A stretch of DNA of 64,000 nucleotides from Hyphomicrobiales bacterium (lineage in GTDB: Bacteria; Pseudomonadota; Alphaproteobacteria; Rhizobiales; Rhizobiaceae), in NCBI GenBank assembly GCA_900472395.1, contig UCHV01000018.1, forward strand, positions 62,001 through 126,000, given 5' to 3'. Below are positions 10,761 through 19,163 of the stretch, in pieces. The notes below the pieces were generated by a model, which was not told the origin of the DNA, made no database searches, and saw only the letters and a program-made list of their open reading frames with translations. Both the position numbers and the translations under genes were made by a program. Each line of letters opens with the position of its first letter. The first letter of the stretch is position 1.

Positions 10761-10778
10761 TTAACCTTTTATTAACCA
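10761..10778 (+). promoter_or_regulatory. Candidate CtrA-binding site upstream of minC
   Basis: TTAACCTTTTATTAACCAT contains TTAA-N7-TTAA, the full consensus of the cell-cycle regulator CtrA, 39 bases before the minC start. CtrA has been reported to control the min genes in Sinorhizobium meliloti, so the site makes biological sense here. Binding itself is inference. Confidence 0.7.
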
Positions 10779-10816
10779 TGTAAAGCTTAATGATTGGCAA
10801 CGATTTCTTTACGTAG

Positions 10817-11560
10817 ATGACCAAAGTGTTAACAGACGCTCGTTCGATCCGAATCAAGGGCCGCTCCTTTCTGGCGCTCGTTCTTTCCCCTGACCTGCCG
10901 CTTGATGACTGGCTTGTCAGGCTGGATGATCTTGCCTCCCGGTCTGCCGGCTTTTTTCTCGATCGTCCGGTCGTGCTGGATGTCACCGGCCTCGTGATCG
11001 ACAAGATCCAGCTGAAGGATCTTTTTGAACAGCTGGCTGAGCGCAATGTGCGGATCATGGGCATAGAAGGTGCAAGACCTTCGATGCTCGGACCAGGCAT
11101 GCCGCCCGCCATGAAGGGCGGAAAGCCTGCAGCCGATGTCGAGGTCAAGCAGCGGGAAGCGGTTTCGGAGGATGCCGAGACTGAATCCGAAGCACCAGCG
11201 CCAGCCGACCTTCAGCAAGGACGCCCAGCCGCCCAGTCATTGGTGATCAATGAGCCGGTTCGCTCGGGGCAGTCTATCATTTTCCCGGAAGGCGACGTCA
11301 CGATTGTCGGTTCGGTTGCTTCCGGCGCCGAGGTGATCGCCGGTGGTTCGATCCATGTTTACGGAGCGCTTCGTGGTCGCGCCATGGCCGGTTCCATCGG
11401 AAATTCTGCATCAAGAATCTTCTGCCGCAAGCTTGAGGCAGAGTTGGTGGCTATAGATGGCATCTACAAAATGATCGAGGACATGTCGCCGGCACTTGTG
11501 GGACAGCCGGTGCAGCTTTGGCTGGACGGTGATTCGATCATGGCATCGACAATAATCTAA
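10817..11560 (+). CDS. minC: Septum site-determining protein MinC
   Basis: A 247-residue MinC, the FtsZ-polymer antagonist that blocks division at cell poles. The N-terminal FtsZ-binding domain covers about residues 1-100, followed by a proline/alanine/glutamate-rich linker and the C-terminal beta-helix (FPEGDVTIVGSVASGAEVIA, then GRAMAG) that dimerises and binds MinD. It is the first gene of minC-minD-minE, with 31 bases to minD, and has a CtrA-like site in its promoter region. Confidence 0.95.
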   Translation: MTKVLTDARSIRIKGRSFLALVLSPDLPLDDWLVRLDDLASRSAGFFLDRPVVLDVTGLVIDKIQLKDLFEQLAERNVRIMGIEGARPSMLGPGMPPAMKGGKPAADVEVKQREAVSEDAETESEAPAPADLQQGRPAAQSLVINEPVRSGQSIIFPEGDVTIVGSVASGAEVIAGGSIHVYGALRGRAMAGSIGNSASRIFCRKLEAELVAIDGIYKMIEDMSPALVGQPVQLWLDGDSIMASTII

Positions 11561-11591
11561 GCCGGTAAACGGCACGAAACAGGAGATGAAG

Positions 11592-12407
11592 ATGGGCAAA
11601 GTCATCGTGGTGACATCCGGCAAGGGCGGCGTCGGCAAGACAACGTCGACCGCCGCCCTCGGCGCAGCCTTGGCGCAGAATGGCGAGCGGGTTGTTGTGG
11701 TCGATTTTGATGTCGGCCTGCGCAATCTCGATCTCGTCATGGGTGCTGAACGCCGGGTCGTTTACGATCTCGTCAACGTCATTCAGGGCGAAGCCAAGCT
11801 CACGCAGGCTCTGATTCGCGACAAACGCCTGGAAAACCTGTTTCTCCTCCCGGCGTCGCAGACCCGCGACAAGGACAATCTGACGACCGAAGGTGTCGAT
11901 CGCGTCATTACCGAGTTGAAGCGTGTTTTCGACTGGGTGATCTGCGACAGCCCGGCCGGTATCGAACGCGGCGCGACGCTCGCCATGCGCCATGCCGACA
12001 TGGCTGTCGTCGTGACCAACCCGGAAGTATCGTCCGTGCGCGATTCCGACCGTATCATCGGTCTCCTCGATTCCAAGACGCTGAAAGCCGAACGTGGCGA
12101 GCGTATGGAAAAGCACTTGATGCTTACCCGCTACGACTCCGTTCGGGCAGAACGTGGCGATATGCTTAAGGTCGATGACGTTCTGGAAATCCTGTCGATC
12201 CCGCTGGTCGGCATCATCCCGGAAAGCAGCGATGTGCTGCGCGCGTCAAACATGGGTGCGCCCGTGACTTTGGCGGATGCCCGCTGCGCGCCGGCCATGG
12301 CCTATTTCGAAGCTGCACGACGTCTTCGCGGCGAACAGCTGCCGATCACCATCCCTGGCGATAAGCGAGGTATTTTCGGCAAGATCTTTGGAAGGAAGGC
12401 CGCATGA
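11592..12407 (+). CDS. minD: Septum site-determining ATPase MinD
   Basis: A 271-residue ParA-superfamily ATPase that binds the membrane as an ATP dimer and recruits MinC and MinE. The deviant Walker A motif [10 protein letters not shown] begins near residue 9, and a basic amphipathic tail ([14 protein letters not shown]) forms the membrane-targeting sequence. AGGAG lies six bases before ATG 11592; ATG 11586 directly abuts that site and is less likely. The last four bases overlap minE (ATGA). Confidence 0.97.
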   Translation: MGKVIVVTSGKGGVGKTTSTAALGAALAQNGERVVVVDFDVGLRNLDLVMGAERRVVYDLVNVIQGEAKLTQALIRDKRLENLFLLPASQTRDKDNLTTEGVDRVITELKRVFDWVICDSPAGIERGATLAMRHADMAVVVTNPEVSSVRDSDRIIGLLDSKTLKAERGERMEKHLMLTRYDSVRAERGDMLKVDDVLEILSIPLVGIIPESSDVLRASNMGAPVTLADARCAPAMAYFEAARRLRGEQLPITIPGDKRGIFGKIFGRKAA

Positions 12408-12664
12408 GTATTTTTGGTCTTTTCCGCAAGAACAAATCTGCGCCGATGGCGCGCGAGCGCCTGCAGGTCCTGCTGGCCCATGAGCGCGCTTCTGCCGGCT
12501 CCGATCTCGTATCGATCCTGCGCGAGGAAATCCTCGCCGTTATCGCCAAGCATGTCGAACTCGATGCTGATCGCGTTCACGTGAAAATGGACCGCGACGA
12601 GAACATGTCTATCCTCGAGATCGACGTGGAAATTCCGTTGAAGGCGGCCCTTCAGGCCGCATGA
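12404..12664 (+). CDS. minE: Cell division topological specificity factor MinE
   Basis: An 86-residue MinE. The N-terminal membrane-contacting helix (MSIFGLF) and MinD-binding segment ([13 protein letters not shown]) precede the beta-strand dimer domain. MinE stimulates MinD ATP hydrolysis and produces the pole-to-pole oscillation. It overlaps minD by four bases, a standard coupled arrangement, and is followed by two hairpins. Confidence 0.96.
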   Translation: MSIFGLFRKNKSAPMARERLQVLLAHERASAGSDLVSILREEILAVIAKHVELDADRVHVKMDRDENMSILEIDVEIPLKAALQAA

Positions 12665-12670
12665 TCCAGG

Positions 12671-12691
12671 CAAGCCGGTGTTCCCGGCTTG
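12671..12691 (+). terminator. Hairpin after minE
   Basis: A perfect 8-bp stem (CAAGCCGG / CCGGCTTG) with a 5-base loop starts six bases after the minE stop. It has no T run, so it may protect the transcript end or assist the stronger terminator just downstream. Confidence 0.45.
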
Positions 12692-12700
12692 CAAACGATA

Positions 12701-12743
12701 CAAAACAAAACCCCGCCGAGATGATCGGCGGGGTTTTGTTTTG
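12701..12743. terminator. Bidirectional terminator between minE and trcR
   Basis: A perfect 18-bp inverted repeat with a 7-base loop, GC-rich at the tip and A/T-rich at the base. It gives a T-rich tail on both strands and so can end both the minCDE transcript and the convergent trcR transcript. Confidence 0.9.
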
Positions 12744-12770
12744 GAATGTCCGGCAGGAGTGGCAGACGAC

Positions 12771-13478
12771 TTAGAAGTTGTCGTCTTCTTCCTCTTCGGT
12801 GCGGGTCGATTTCAGCGAGCTGAGTTTCGCGAAAACGGCGTCTGCATCGATTTCCTTCTCTTCTTCGCGCTCGCTGCGATAACCGAAATCGAGGTTCTCG
12901 GTTTCGTTGGCCGGGCGCAGCGAAGCACCAAGCTCGGCAGCCGTCGGCAGTGGGCGGTTCTTGGCGGCGCGTTCGACTTCGAGATCGAGGTCGATCTGGC
13001 TGCAAAGCCCAAGCGTGACCGGATCCATCGGCGTGAGGTTGGTGGCATTCCAGTGCGTGCGGTCACGGATCTGCTCGATCGTCGACTTGGTGGTGCCGAC
13101 GAGACGCGAGATCTGCGTGTCCTTCAGTTCCGGATGGTTACGAACCAGCCAGAGAATGGCGTTCGGACGGTCCTGACGCTTGGAAACCGGCGTATAACGC
13201 GGGCCACGGCGCTTGGATTCCGGTACGCGAACCTTCGGCTCGGAAAGCTTCAGCTTGTAATTGATATCGCCTTCGCCGCGGGCGATTTCATCGCGCGACA
13301 ACTGGCCGGTGGAGATTGGGTCGAGACCCTTGATACCCTGTGCAGCTTCACCATCGGCGATTGCCTTGACCTCAAGAGGATGAAGTTTGCAGAAGGTGGC
13401 GATCTGATCAAAGGAAAGCGCAGTGTTGTCGACCAGCCATACTGCGGTCGCCTTCGGCATAAGCAATTGTTGAGCCAT
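12771..13478 (-). CDS. trcR: TrcR/DUF1013 family cell-cycle transcriptional regulator
   Basis: A 235-residue protein of the family long listed as DUF1013 and now named TrcR, nearly confined to Alphaproteobacteria. It begins MAQQLLMPKATAVWLVDNT, has a first helix-turn-helix-like block (LSFDQIATFCKLHPLEVKAI) and a second (LKDTQISRLVGTTKSTIEQI), and ends in a highly acidic tail. ATG 13478 has AGGAA about eight bases upstream; the frame open to 13592 adds non-conserved residues. Function is known only in outline. It faces minCDE convergently and acs divergently. Confidence 0.85.
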   Translation of the reverse strand: MAQQLLMPKATAVWLVDNTALSFDQIATFCKLHPLEVKAIADGEAAQGIKGLDPISTGQLSRDEIARGEGDINYKLKLSEPKVRVPESKRRGPRYTPVSKRQDRPNAILWLVRNHPELKDTQISRLVGTTKSTIEQIRDRTHWNATNLTPMDPVTLGLCSQIDLDLEVERAAKNRPLPTAAELGASLRPANETENLDFGYRSEREEEKEIDADAVFAKLSSLKSTRTEEEEDDNF

Positions 13479-13573
13479 GGATATAGTTCCTCTGTCCGTC
13501 CGCGCCGGTGTCGCGGGCGTGGGTATCAACCACAATTTTCCGGGAATTAGACGCCGTATAATCGAATTGGAAC

Positions 13574-13587
13574 AGAATTGCAATTCT
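13574..13587. repeat. Perfect 14-bp palindrome in the trcR-acs intergenic region
   Basis: AGAATTGCAATTCT is a perfect dyad placed between the divergent trcR and acs genes, 96 bases from the trcR start and 143 from acs. A second short repeat (GATC-TGAAA-GATC) follows nearby. This is the form of a dimeric repressor or activator site, but I cannot assign a protein. Confidence 0.5.
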
Positions 13588-13729
13588 CCCAAACGCGATC
13601 TGAAAGATCACATTCTCTCTTCTCATCTCCATTTGTCTAATTGCCGCTACTGCCCCAATTTGTATGAATGCCAGAATGTCGCATGTTGACCGATGCAAAG
13701 TGCCGACATGCAAGTGAGGGAGGAATTTC

Positions 13730-15685
13730 ATGTCCGAAAAAATTTATCCGGTTCTCAAGTCGACCAAGGCGAAGGCGCTGATCGATAAGGAAAAATACGA
13801 AAAATGGTACGAGGAGAGCGTTGAGGATCCGGATAAGTTCTGGGGCAAGCATGGTCGACGGATCGACTGGTTCAAGCCCTATACCAAGGTCAAGAACACG
13901 TCCTTCAAGGGAAAAATCTCGATCAAGTGGTTCGAGGATGGCCTGACCAATGTGTCCTATAACTGTATCGACCGGCATCTGAAGACGCACGGCGAACGTA
14001 CGGCGATCATCTGGGAAGGTGACAATCCCTATATCGACAAGAAGATAACCTACAATCAGTTATACGATCAGGTCTGCCGGATGGCGAATGTGCTTAAAAA
14101 GCATGGCGTCAAGAAAGGCGACCGCGTCACCATCTATATGCCGATGATCCCGGAAGCGGCCTACGCGATGCTGGCATGCGCGCGTATCGGTGCCGTGCAT
14201 TCCGTCGTTTTTGGTGGTTTCTCGCCGGAGGCATTGGCAGGGCGCATCATCGATTGCGAATCCACTTTCGTCATTACTTGCGATGAGGGCGTGCGCGGCG
14301 GCAAGCCTGTGCCGCTCAAGGAGAACACGGACAAGGCCATTCACATAGCCGCCAAGCAGTATGTTACGGTGAACAAGGTTCTTGTGGTGCGCCGTACAGG
14401 TGGCAAGACCAATTGGGCGCCGGGCCGCGACCTCTGGTATCATCAGGAAATCGCCACCGTGAAGGGCCATTGCGAGCCAGTGAAGATGAAGGCGGAGGAT
14501 CCGCTTTTCATTCTTTACACATCCGGCTCGACAGGAAAGCCGAAAGGCGTTCTGCACACGACGGGCGGCTACCTCGTCTATGCGGCGATGACGCACGAAT
14601 ATACGTTCGATTATCAGGATGGCGACATCTATTGGTGCACGGCCGATGTCGGCTGGGTGACAGGGCATTCCTATCTCGTATACGGTCCGCTGGCGAACTG
14701 CGCGACAACGCTGATGTTCGAAGGTGTGCCGAATTTCCCGGACAGCGGTCGGTTCTGGGAAGTGGTCGACAAGCACCAGGTCAATATTTTCTACACGGCG
14801 CCCACGGCGATCCGTTCGCTGATGAGTGTCGGCGACGATTTTGTTACCCGGTCATCGCGTTCCAGCCTGCGGCTGCTCGGCACCGTTGGCGAGCCGATCA
14901 ATCCGGAAGCATGGGAATGGTATTATAACGTCGTGGGCGACAAACGCTGCCCGGTCGTCGATACATGGTGGCAGACCGAGACCGGCGGCCACATGATCAC
15001 GCCATTGCCGGGCGTGACCGATCTCAAGCCCGGCTCGGCCACAAAGCCATTCTTTGGGGTGCAGCCGCAGCTCGTCGATAACGAAGGCAACGTTCTTGAA
15101 GGGGCAGCCGACGGCAATCTTTGCATCATCGACAGTTGGCCGGGCCAGATGCGCAGCGTGTACGGTGATCACGAACGTTTCGTGCAGACCTATTTCTCCA
15201 CCTACAAGGGGAAATATTTCACCGGTGACGGCTGCCGGCGGGATGAGGATGGTTATTACTGGATCACCGGCCGCGTCGATGACGTCTTGAACGTTTCCGG
15301 CCACCGACTAGGCACCGCCGAGGTTGAATCGGCCTTGGTCTCTCACAATCTGGTGTCGGAGGCGGCCGTCGTCGGTTATCCGCATGGTCTCAAGGGGCAG
15401 GGGATTTATTGTTATGTCACCCTGATGGCCGGCAACGAGGGGACCGATACGTTGCGGCAGGAACTCGTCAAACATGTCCGAAACGAAATCGGCCCGATTG
15501 CCACACCCGACAAGATCCAGTTCGCGCCGGGCCTTCCGAAGACCCGTTCGGGCAAGATCATGCGACGTATCCTCCGCAAGATTGCCGAGGATGATTTTGG
15601 TGCTCTGGGCGACACCTCGACCTTGGCCGACCCGGCCGTTGTCGATGATCTGATCGAAAATCGCCAGAACAAGGCGACTGCGTGA
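13730..15685 (+). CDS. acs: Acetyl-CoA synthetase
   Basis: A 651-residue Acs of typical length that activates acetate to acetyl-CoA through acetyl-AMP. Motifs: [11 protein letters not shown] near residue 262, TWWQTETGG near 415, and [15 protein letters not shown] at the C-terminus with the lysine normally silenced by acetylation. A strong GGGAGGAA site precedes the ATG. It is monocistronic: a 252-base intergenic region separates it from trcR and a terminator follows. Confidence 0.97.
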   Translation: MSEKIYPVLKSTKAKALIDKEKYEKWYEESVEDPDKFWGKHGRRIDWFKPYTKVKNTSFKGKISIKWFEDGLTNVSYNCIDRHLKTHGERTAIIWEGDNPYIDKKITYNQLYDQVCRMANVLKKHGVKKGDRVTIYMPMIPEAAYAMLACARIGAVHSVVFGGFSPEALAGRIIDCESTFVITCDEGVRGGKPVPLKENTDKAIHIAAKQYVTVNKVLVVRRTGGKTNWAPGRDLWYHQEIATVKGHCEPVKMKAEDPLFILYTSGSTGKPKGVLHTTGGYLVYAAMTHEYTFDYQDGDIYWCTADVGWVTGHSYLVYGPLANCATTLMFEGVPNFPDSGRFWEVVDKHQVNIFYTAPTAIRSLMSVGDDFVTRSSRSSLRLLGTVGEPINPEAWEWYYNVVGDKRCPVVDTWWQTETGGHMITPLPGVTDLKPGSATKPFFGVQPQLVDNEGNVLEGAADGNLCIIDSWPGQMRSVYGDHERFVQTYFSTYKGKYFTGDGCRRDEDGYYWITGRVDDVLNVSGHRLGTAEVESALVSHNLVSEAAVVGYPHGLKGQGIYCYVTLMAGNEGTDTLRQELVKHVRNEIGPIATPDKIQFAPGLPKTRSGKIMRRILRKIAEDDFGALGDTSTLADPAVVDDLIENRQNKATA

Positions 15686-15693
15686 TCGATTCA

Positions 15694-15730
15694 GGGAGGG
15701 GACAGAAATCCCCTCCCGGTTCGGAATTTT
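15694..15730 (+). terminator. Terminator of acs
   Basis: GGGAGGGG and CCCCTCCC form a perfect 8-bp stem with an 8-base loop nine bases after the acs stop, followed after a short gap by a TTTTT run. Confidence 0.7.
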
Positions 15731-15800
15731 TGGTGCGTTCATCTGGTTGCCTCGATCACCAGCCCTATAAATTCAAATGGGCTCGATCGGGAAAAAGCGG

Positions 15801-16442
15801 ATGAAGGAAATGTTGCGCATGGGTCTTTTGACTGCCCTGCTGTCGGTATTCGCAGGACCTGCTCTTTCCGATACGGCAAAGGGTATTGCCGCCTATCAGA
15901 ATGGCAATTACGCAACCGCCATGCGGGAGCTCGAAAAAGCTGCTGCTGCCGGCGACGAACAGGCCTTTTTCAATCTCGGGGTTGCCTATGCCGAGGGTAA
16001 AGCGGTGCCGCGGGATCTTGGCAAGGCGGTGGCGCTTTATCGCAAGGGTGCGGAAGGCGGGAGCGTGCTGGCGGCCTTCAACCTTGCACAAGCCTATCGC
16101 AAGGGGCAGGGCACCGGGCAGGATTATCGCGCGGCATTGAAATGGTATGAGTTTGGTGCAAAGCGCGGAGATTACCGCGCTTCCAACGAGCTTGGCCTGC
16201 TTTATGTTGAAGGCAAGGGCGTCGAGCGCGATCTCGTTGAAGGTTTTGCGTGGATTTATCCCGCTACGCACCAGATGATCATGGACGATTCCGCGATGGC
16301 CAATGCCATGCAACTCGCATCCATGCTCGACAAACAGCAGATCGATGAAGCGCAGGCCAGAGGCCGCATATATTTCGAAAACTATTTCGAGCCGAACGCG
16401 GATCTTGTCGAGGCTCTGCTTCAGGATAAGCGCGGCAGGTAG
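15801..16442 (+). CDS. Exported Sel1/TPR-repeat protein
   Basis: A 213-residue protein with an N-terminal signal peptide (LLTALLSVFAGPALS) and three or more Sel1-like repeats, seen as AFFNLGVAYAEGKAVPRD, AAFNLAQAYRKGQGTGQD and ASNELGLLYVEGKGVERD. Such solenoids mediate protein contacts in the periplasm; the partner is unknown. An upstream in-frame ATG at 15777 would add eight residues, and neither start has a good ribosome binding site. It lies 115 bases after acs beyond a terminator and is convergent with the small gene at 16457. Confidence 0.8.
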   Translation: MKEMLRMGLLTALLSVFAGPALSDTAKGIAAYQNGNYATAMRELEKAAAAGDEQAFFNLGVAYAEGKAVPRDLGKAVALYRKGAEGGSVLAAFNLAQAYRKGQGTGQDYRAALKWYEFGAKRGDYRASNELGLLYVEGKGVERDLVEGFAWIYPATHQMIMDDSAMANAMQLASMLDKQQIDEAQARGRIYFENYFEPNADLVEALLQDKRGR

Positions 16443-16456
16443 CCTCCGGCAGATAC

Positions 16457-16696
16457 TTAGAAATCGATTGCTCGCCCATTGATTTCCCAGTCACCGAACC
16501 GGGCAGGGTCGGCACCACCGCGTCCGCCGAACTCTTCAGGCATCTCGGCCTTTTTTGCAGCCTGGCGCCGGTCTTCCGCTTCCTTCAGGGCGCGTTGCGC
16601 GGCAGGCGAGAGTGGTTTCTCGGCAGAGACGGCTTCTACAGCGATTTCGGCATTGTCATTGTCGGCAGTTTGCATTCCGGTCACCGGACGGTTCAT
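16457..16696 (-). CDS. DUF1674 protein, SdhAF4-like succinate dehydrogenase assembly factor
   Basis: A 79-residue protein ending in the diagnostic block GGADPARFGDWEINGRAIDF. This is the DUF1674 family, related to the mitochondrial factor SDHAF4, which binds flavinylated SdhA and helps it join SdhB. A charged linker (LKEAEDRRQAAKKAEMPEEFGG) comes first. The ATG is 1696 at the minus-strand end, divergent from htpX. Function in bacteria is inferred from the mitochondrial homologue. Confidence 0.85.
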   Translation of the reverse strand: MNRPVTGMQTADNDNAEIAVEAVSAEKPLSPAAQRALKEAEDRRQAAKKAEMPEEFGGRGGADPARFGDWEINGRAIDF

Positions 16697-16783
16697 TGAA
16701 AAATCGGCGTGAATTCACCACATCATAAGCCGTTCAGCCGAGATGGGAACCCCTTCGAATATTCGGCAGCAGGAGAGATGACG

Positions 16784-17746
16784 ATGAATATGATGCGCAC
16801 CGCCATGCTTCTGGCTTTCATGACGGCTCTGTTCATGGGGATCGGTCTTCTGATCGGCGGCAAGGGCGGCATGATGATCGCTCTGTTAATCGCCGCCGGC
16901 ATGAACCTGTTTTCCTATTGGAATTCCGACAGGATGGTCTTATCGGCCTACCATGCGCAGGAAGTCGATGAACATAACGCGCCTGAACTTTTCCATATGA
17001 TCCGCGATCTCTCCGCCAATGCCGGTCTGCCGATGCCGCGCGTTTATGTTTACGACAATCCCCAGCCGAATGCGTTTGCCACAGGCCGCAATCCCGAAAA
17101 TGCGGCCGTTGCCGCGTCGACCGGTTTGCTGGAGCGTCTAACGCCGGAAGAAGTTGCCGGCGTGATGGCGCATGAACTGGCGCATATTCAAAACCGCGAC
17201 ACGCTGACGATGACGATCACGGCGACGCTTGCCGGTGCCATTTCCATGCTTGCCAACTTCGCCTTCATGTTCAGCGGCAATCGTAACAACAATCCGCTCG
17301 GGTTCATCGGCGTAATCGTGGCCATGGTTGTTGCTCCGTTCGCTGCGATGATCGTGCAGATGGCGGTCAGCCGAACCCGTGAATACTCCGCCGACCGTCG
17401 CGGCGCAGAAATCTGCGGCAACCCGATGTGGCTTGCCTCGGCGCTTGCAAAAATCTCAGGTGCCGCCCACGCCATTCCCAACGACGACGCGGAGCGCAAT
17501 CCGGCGACTGCGCATATGTTCATCATCAATCCGCTTTCTGGGCAGCGCATGGATAACCTGTTTTCCACGCACCCGAATACGGAGAACCGCATTGCTGCCC
17601 TGCAGGAGATGGCCTCGTCGTTTTTCGCACCAGCCTCGACGGGTGGCTTTCAGGCTGCTAGACCGCAACGCGCCGCGCGTTCCGTGCCAAATACCGGTTG
17701 GGGAGGCCGCGGCTCTGACGAACCGCGCAAAGGTCCCTGGTCTTGA
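16784..17746 (+). CDS. htpX: Membrane zinc metalloprotease HtpX
   Basis: A 320-residue M48 peptidase that degrades misfolded membrane proteins in the inner membrane. Two N-terminal membrane segments ([21 protein letters not shown], then a second) precede the zinc motif [12 protein letters not shown] (HExxH) near residue 130; a second hydrophobic pair follows, with the third zinc ligand in [15 protein letters not shown] 16784 has AGGAG eight bases upstream; ATG 16778 and the frame back to 16709 are less likely. The stop overlaps the TTG of rsmB. Confidence 0.95.
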   Translation: MNMMRTAMLLAFMTALFMGIGLLIGGKGGMMIALLIAAGMNLFSYWNSDRMVLSAYHAQEVDEHNAPELFHMIRDLSANAGLPMPRVYVYDNPQPNAFATGRNPENAAVAASTGLLERLTPEEVAGVMAHELAHIQNRDTLTMTITATLAGAISMLANFAFMFSGNRNNNPLGFIGVIVAMVVAPFAAMIVQMAVSRTREYSADRRGAEICGNPMWLASALAKISGAAHAIPNDDAERNPATAHMFIINPLSGQRMDNLFSTHPNTENRIAALQEMASSFFAPASTGGFQAARPQRAARSVPNTGWGGRGSDEPRKGPWS

Positions 17747-19128
17747 ACGATAACAAAAACAAGAAATCTCCAAAATCGGCAAACGGCCCGCGTCCGCCAA
17801 GACCGGTATTCTCCGACAAGCCGGGTCTTGAGGTGCGAATGACCGCCTCCAAATTTCTTGGTGCGGTAATCGATCGCAAGATCTCGCTCGATGGCATGCT
17901 TGATCTCAATCAGGGCAATGCGGCCTACAAGGCGCTCAATGATGCCGACCGGGCACTCACCCGCGCCATCCTGACCACGTCCCTTCGCCATCTTTTGCGC
18001 CTGGAAGCTGCAATCGGCTCCCTTTTGGATACGCCGCTTCCCGACGGTGCGCGCGCGCTCCACCATGTGCTGATCGTCGCCGCTGTCCAAATTCTCCATC
18101 TGGACGTGCCATCTCACGCGGCAGTGGATCTTGCCGTCGAGCAAGCCAATCGTGATCCCCGCAATCGTCGGTTTGCCAAGCTGGTCAATGCAGTCCTGCG
18201 CCGTCTGGTACGTGAAAAGGACGATATTCTTGCAAAAACATCCGAGATTTCGCCGGTCCCTGCCTGGTTCCTGGCGCGATTGACCAAAGCCTACGGTGCC
18301 GAAGAGGCCGCACGTATTGCCGAAGCGCAACTCTGGCCGCCGGCAATTGATCTTACCGTGAAGTCTGATCCCGAAGGCTGGGCTGAAAAACTGAGCGGTC
18401 AGATTCTGCCGACCGGCGGCGTTCGCCTGCCGGCTTTTGAAGGTTCTGTTTCCGGGCTTGAAGGTTATGATGACGGCGTCTGGTGGGTGCAAGATGCCGC
18501 AGCTGCAATTCCCGCCAAACTGTTCGGCGATCTGAAAGGCAAGCGGATTGCTGATCTTTGCGCGGCTCCTGGCGGCAAGACGGCACAGCTCGTGGCTGCC
18601 GGTGCAGAAGTGATTGCCATCGAGCAGTCTGCCAATCGTGCACGCCGTCTGAACGAAAATCTTGATCGTCTGAAGCTGTCTGCCGAAGTGCGTCAGGCCG
18701 ATCTTTTCGATTTCAAGCCGGACGAGCTTCTGGATGGCGTTCTTCTCGATGCTCCCTGCTCTTCGACGGGAACAACGCGTCGTCATCCGGACGTACTCTG
18801 GACCAAAGGACCGGACGATATCGGAAAGCTGGCAGTTCTGCAGGAGCGCATGCTGCGCCATGCGATCACGCTGGTGAAACCTGGCGGTCTCGTTGTCTTT
18901 TCGAACTGCTCGCTCGATCCTCTGGAAGGTGAGGTTCTGGTGGCAAAGGTACTTGCCGACAATCCGGGCATCCAGCGGGTTCCCATCGATCCCGCCGCGT
19001 GGCCAGGACTTGAAGCCGCGATCACCTCGAATGGCGAATTTCGTACCACGCCGGCACTGTTGCCGCCTAAAGATGGCTTTGCCGGCGGTATGGACGGGTT
19101 CTTCGCAGCGGTTCTGTCGCCGCGATAA
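17743..19128 (+). CDS. rsmB: RsmB/Sun family rRNA cytosine-C5 methyltransferase
   Basis: A 461-residue protein with an N-terminal NusB-like RNA-binding domain (about residues 20-160) and a C-terminal SAM-dependent methyltransferase domain. SAM binding is seen in [18 protein letters not shown] near residue 267; the two family cysteines are in [15 protein letters not shown] and [10 protein letters not shown]. RsmB methylates C967 of E. coli 16S rRNA. The start is TTG at 17743, overlapping the htpX stop by four bases. The exact target base here is inferred. Confidence 0.92.
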   Translation: MNDNKNKKSPKSANGPRPPRPVFSDKPGLEVRMTASKFLGAVIDRKISLDGMLDLNQGNAAYKALNDADRALTRAILTTSLRHLLRLEAAIGSLLDTPLPDGARALHHVLIVAAVQILHLDVPSHAAVDLAVEQANRDPRNRRFAKLVNAVLRRLVREKDDILAKTSEISPVPAWFLARLTKAYGAEEAARIAEAQLWPPAIDLTVKSDPEGWAEKLSGQILPTGGVRLPAFEGSVSGLEGYDDGVWWVQDAAAAIPAKLFGDLKGKRIADLCAAPGGKTAQLVAAGAEVIAIEQSANRARRLNENLDRLKLSAEVRQADLFDFKPDELLDGVLLDAPCSSTGTTRRHPDVLWTKGPDDIGKLAVLQERMLRHAITLVKPGGLVVFSNCSLDPLEGEVLVAKVLADNPGIQRVPIDPAAWPGLEAAITSNGEFRTTPALLPPKDGFAGGMDGFFAAVLSPR

Positions 19129-19163
19129 CTGTTTCTTCATCATAAAAGGTAATTCTTTTTTAG

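Noticed and set aside
12572-12587. CACGTG-centred sequence in minE as a second parS
   Set aside because: About five mismatches to the 16-bp consensus; only the core matches.
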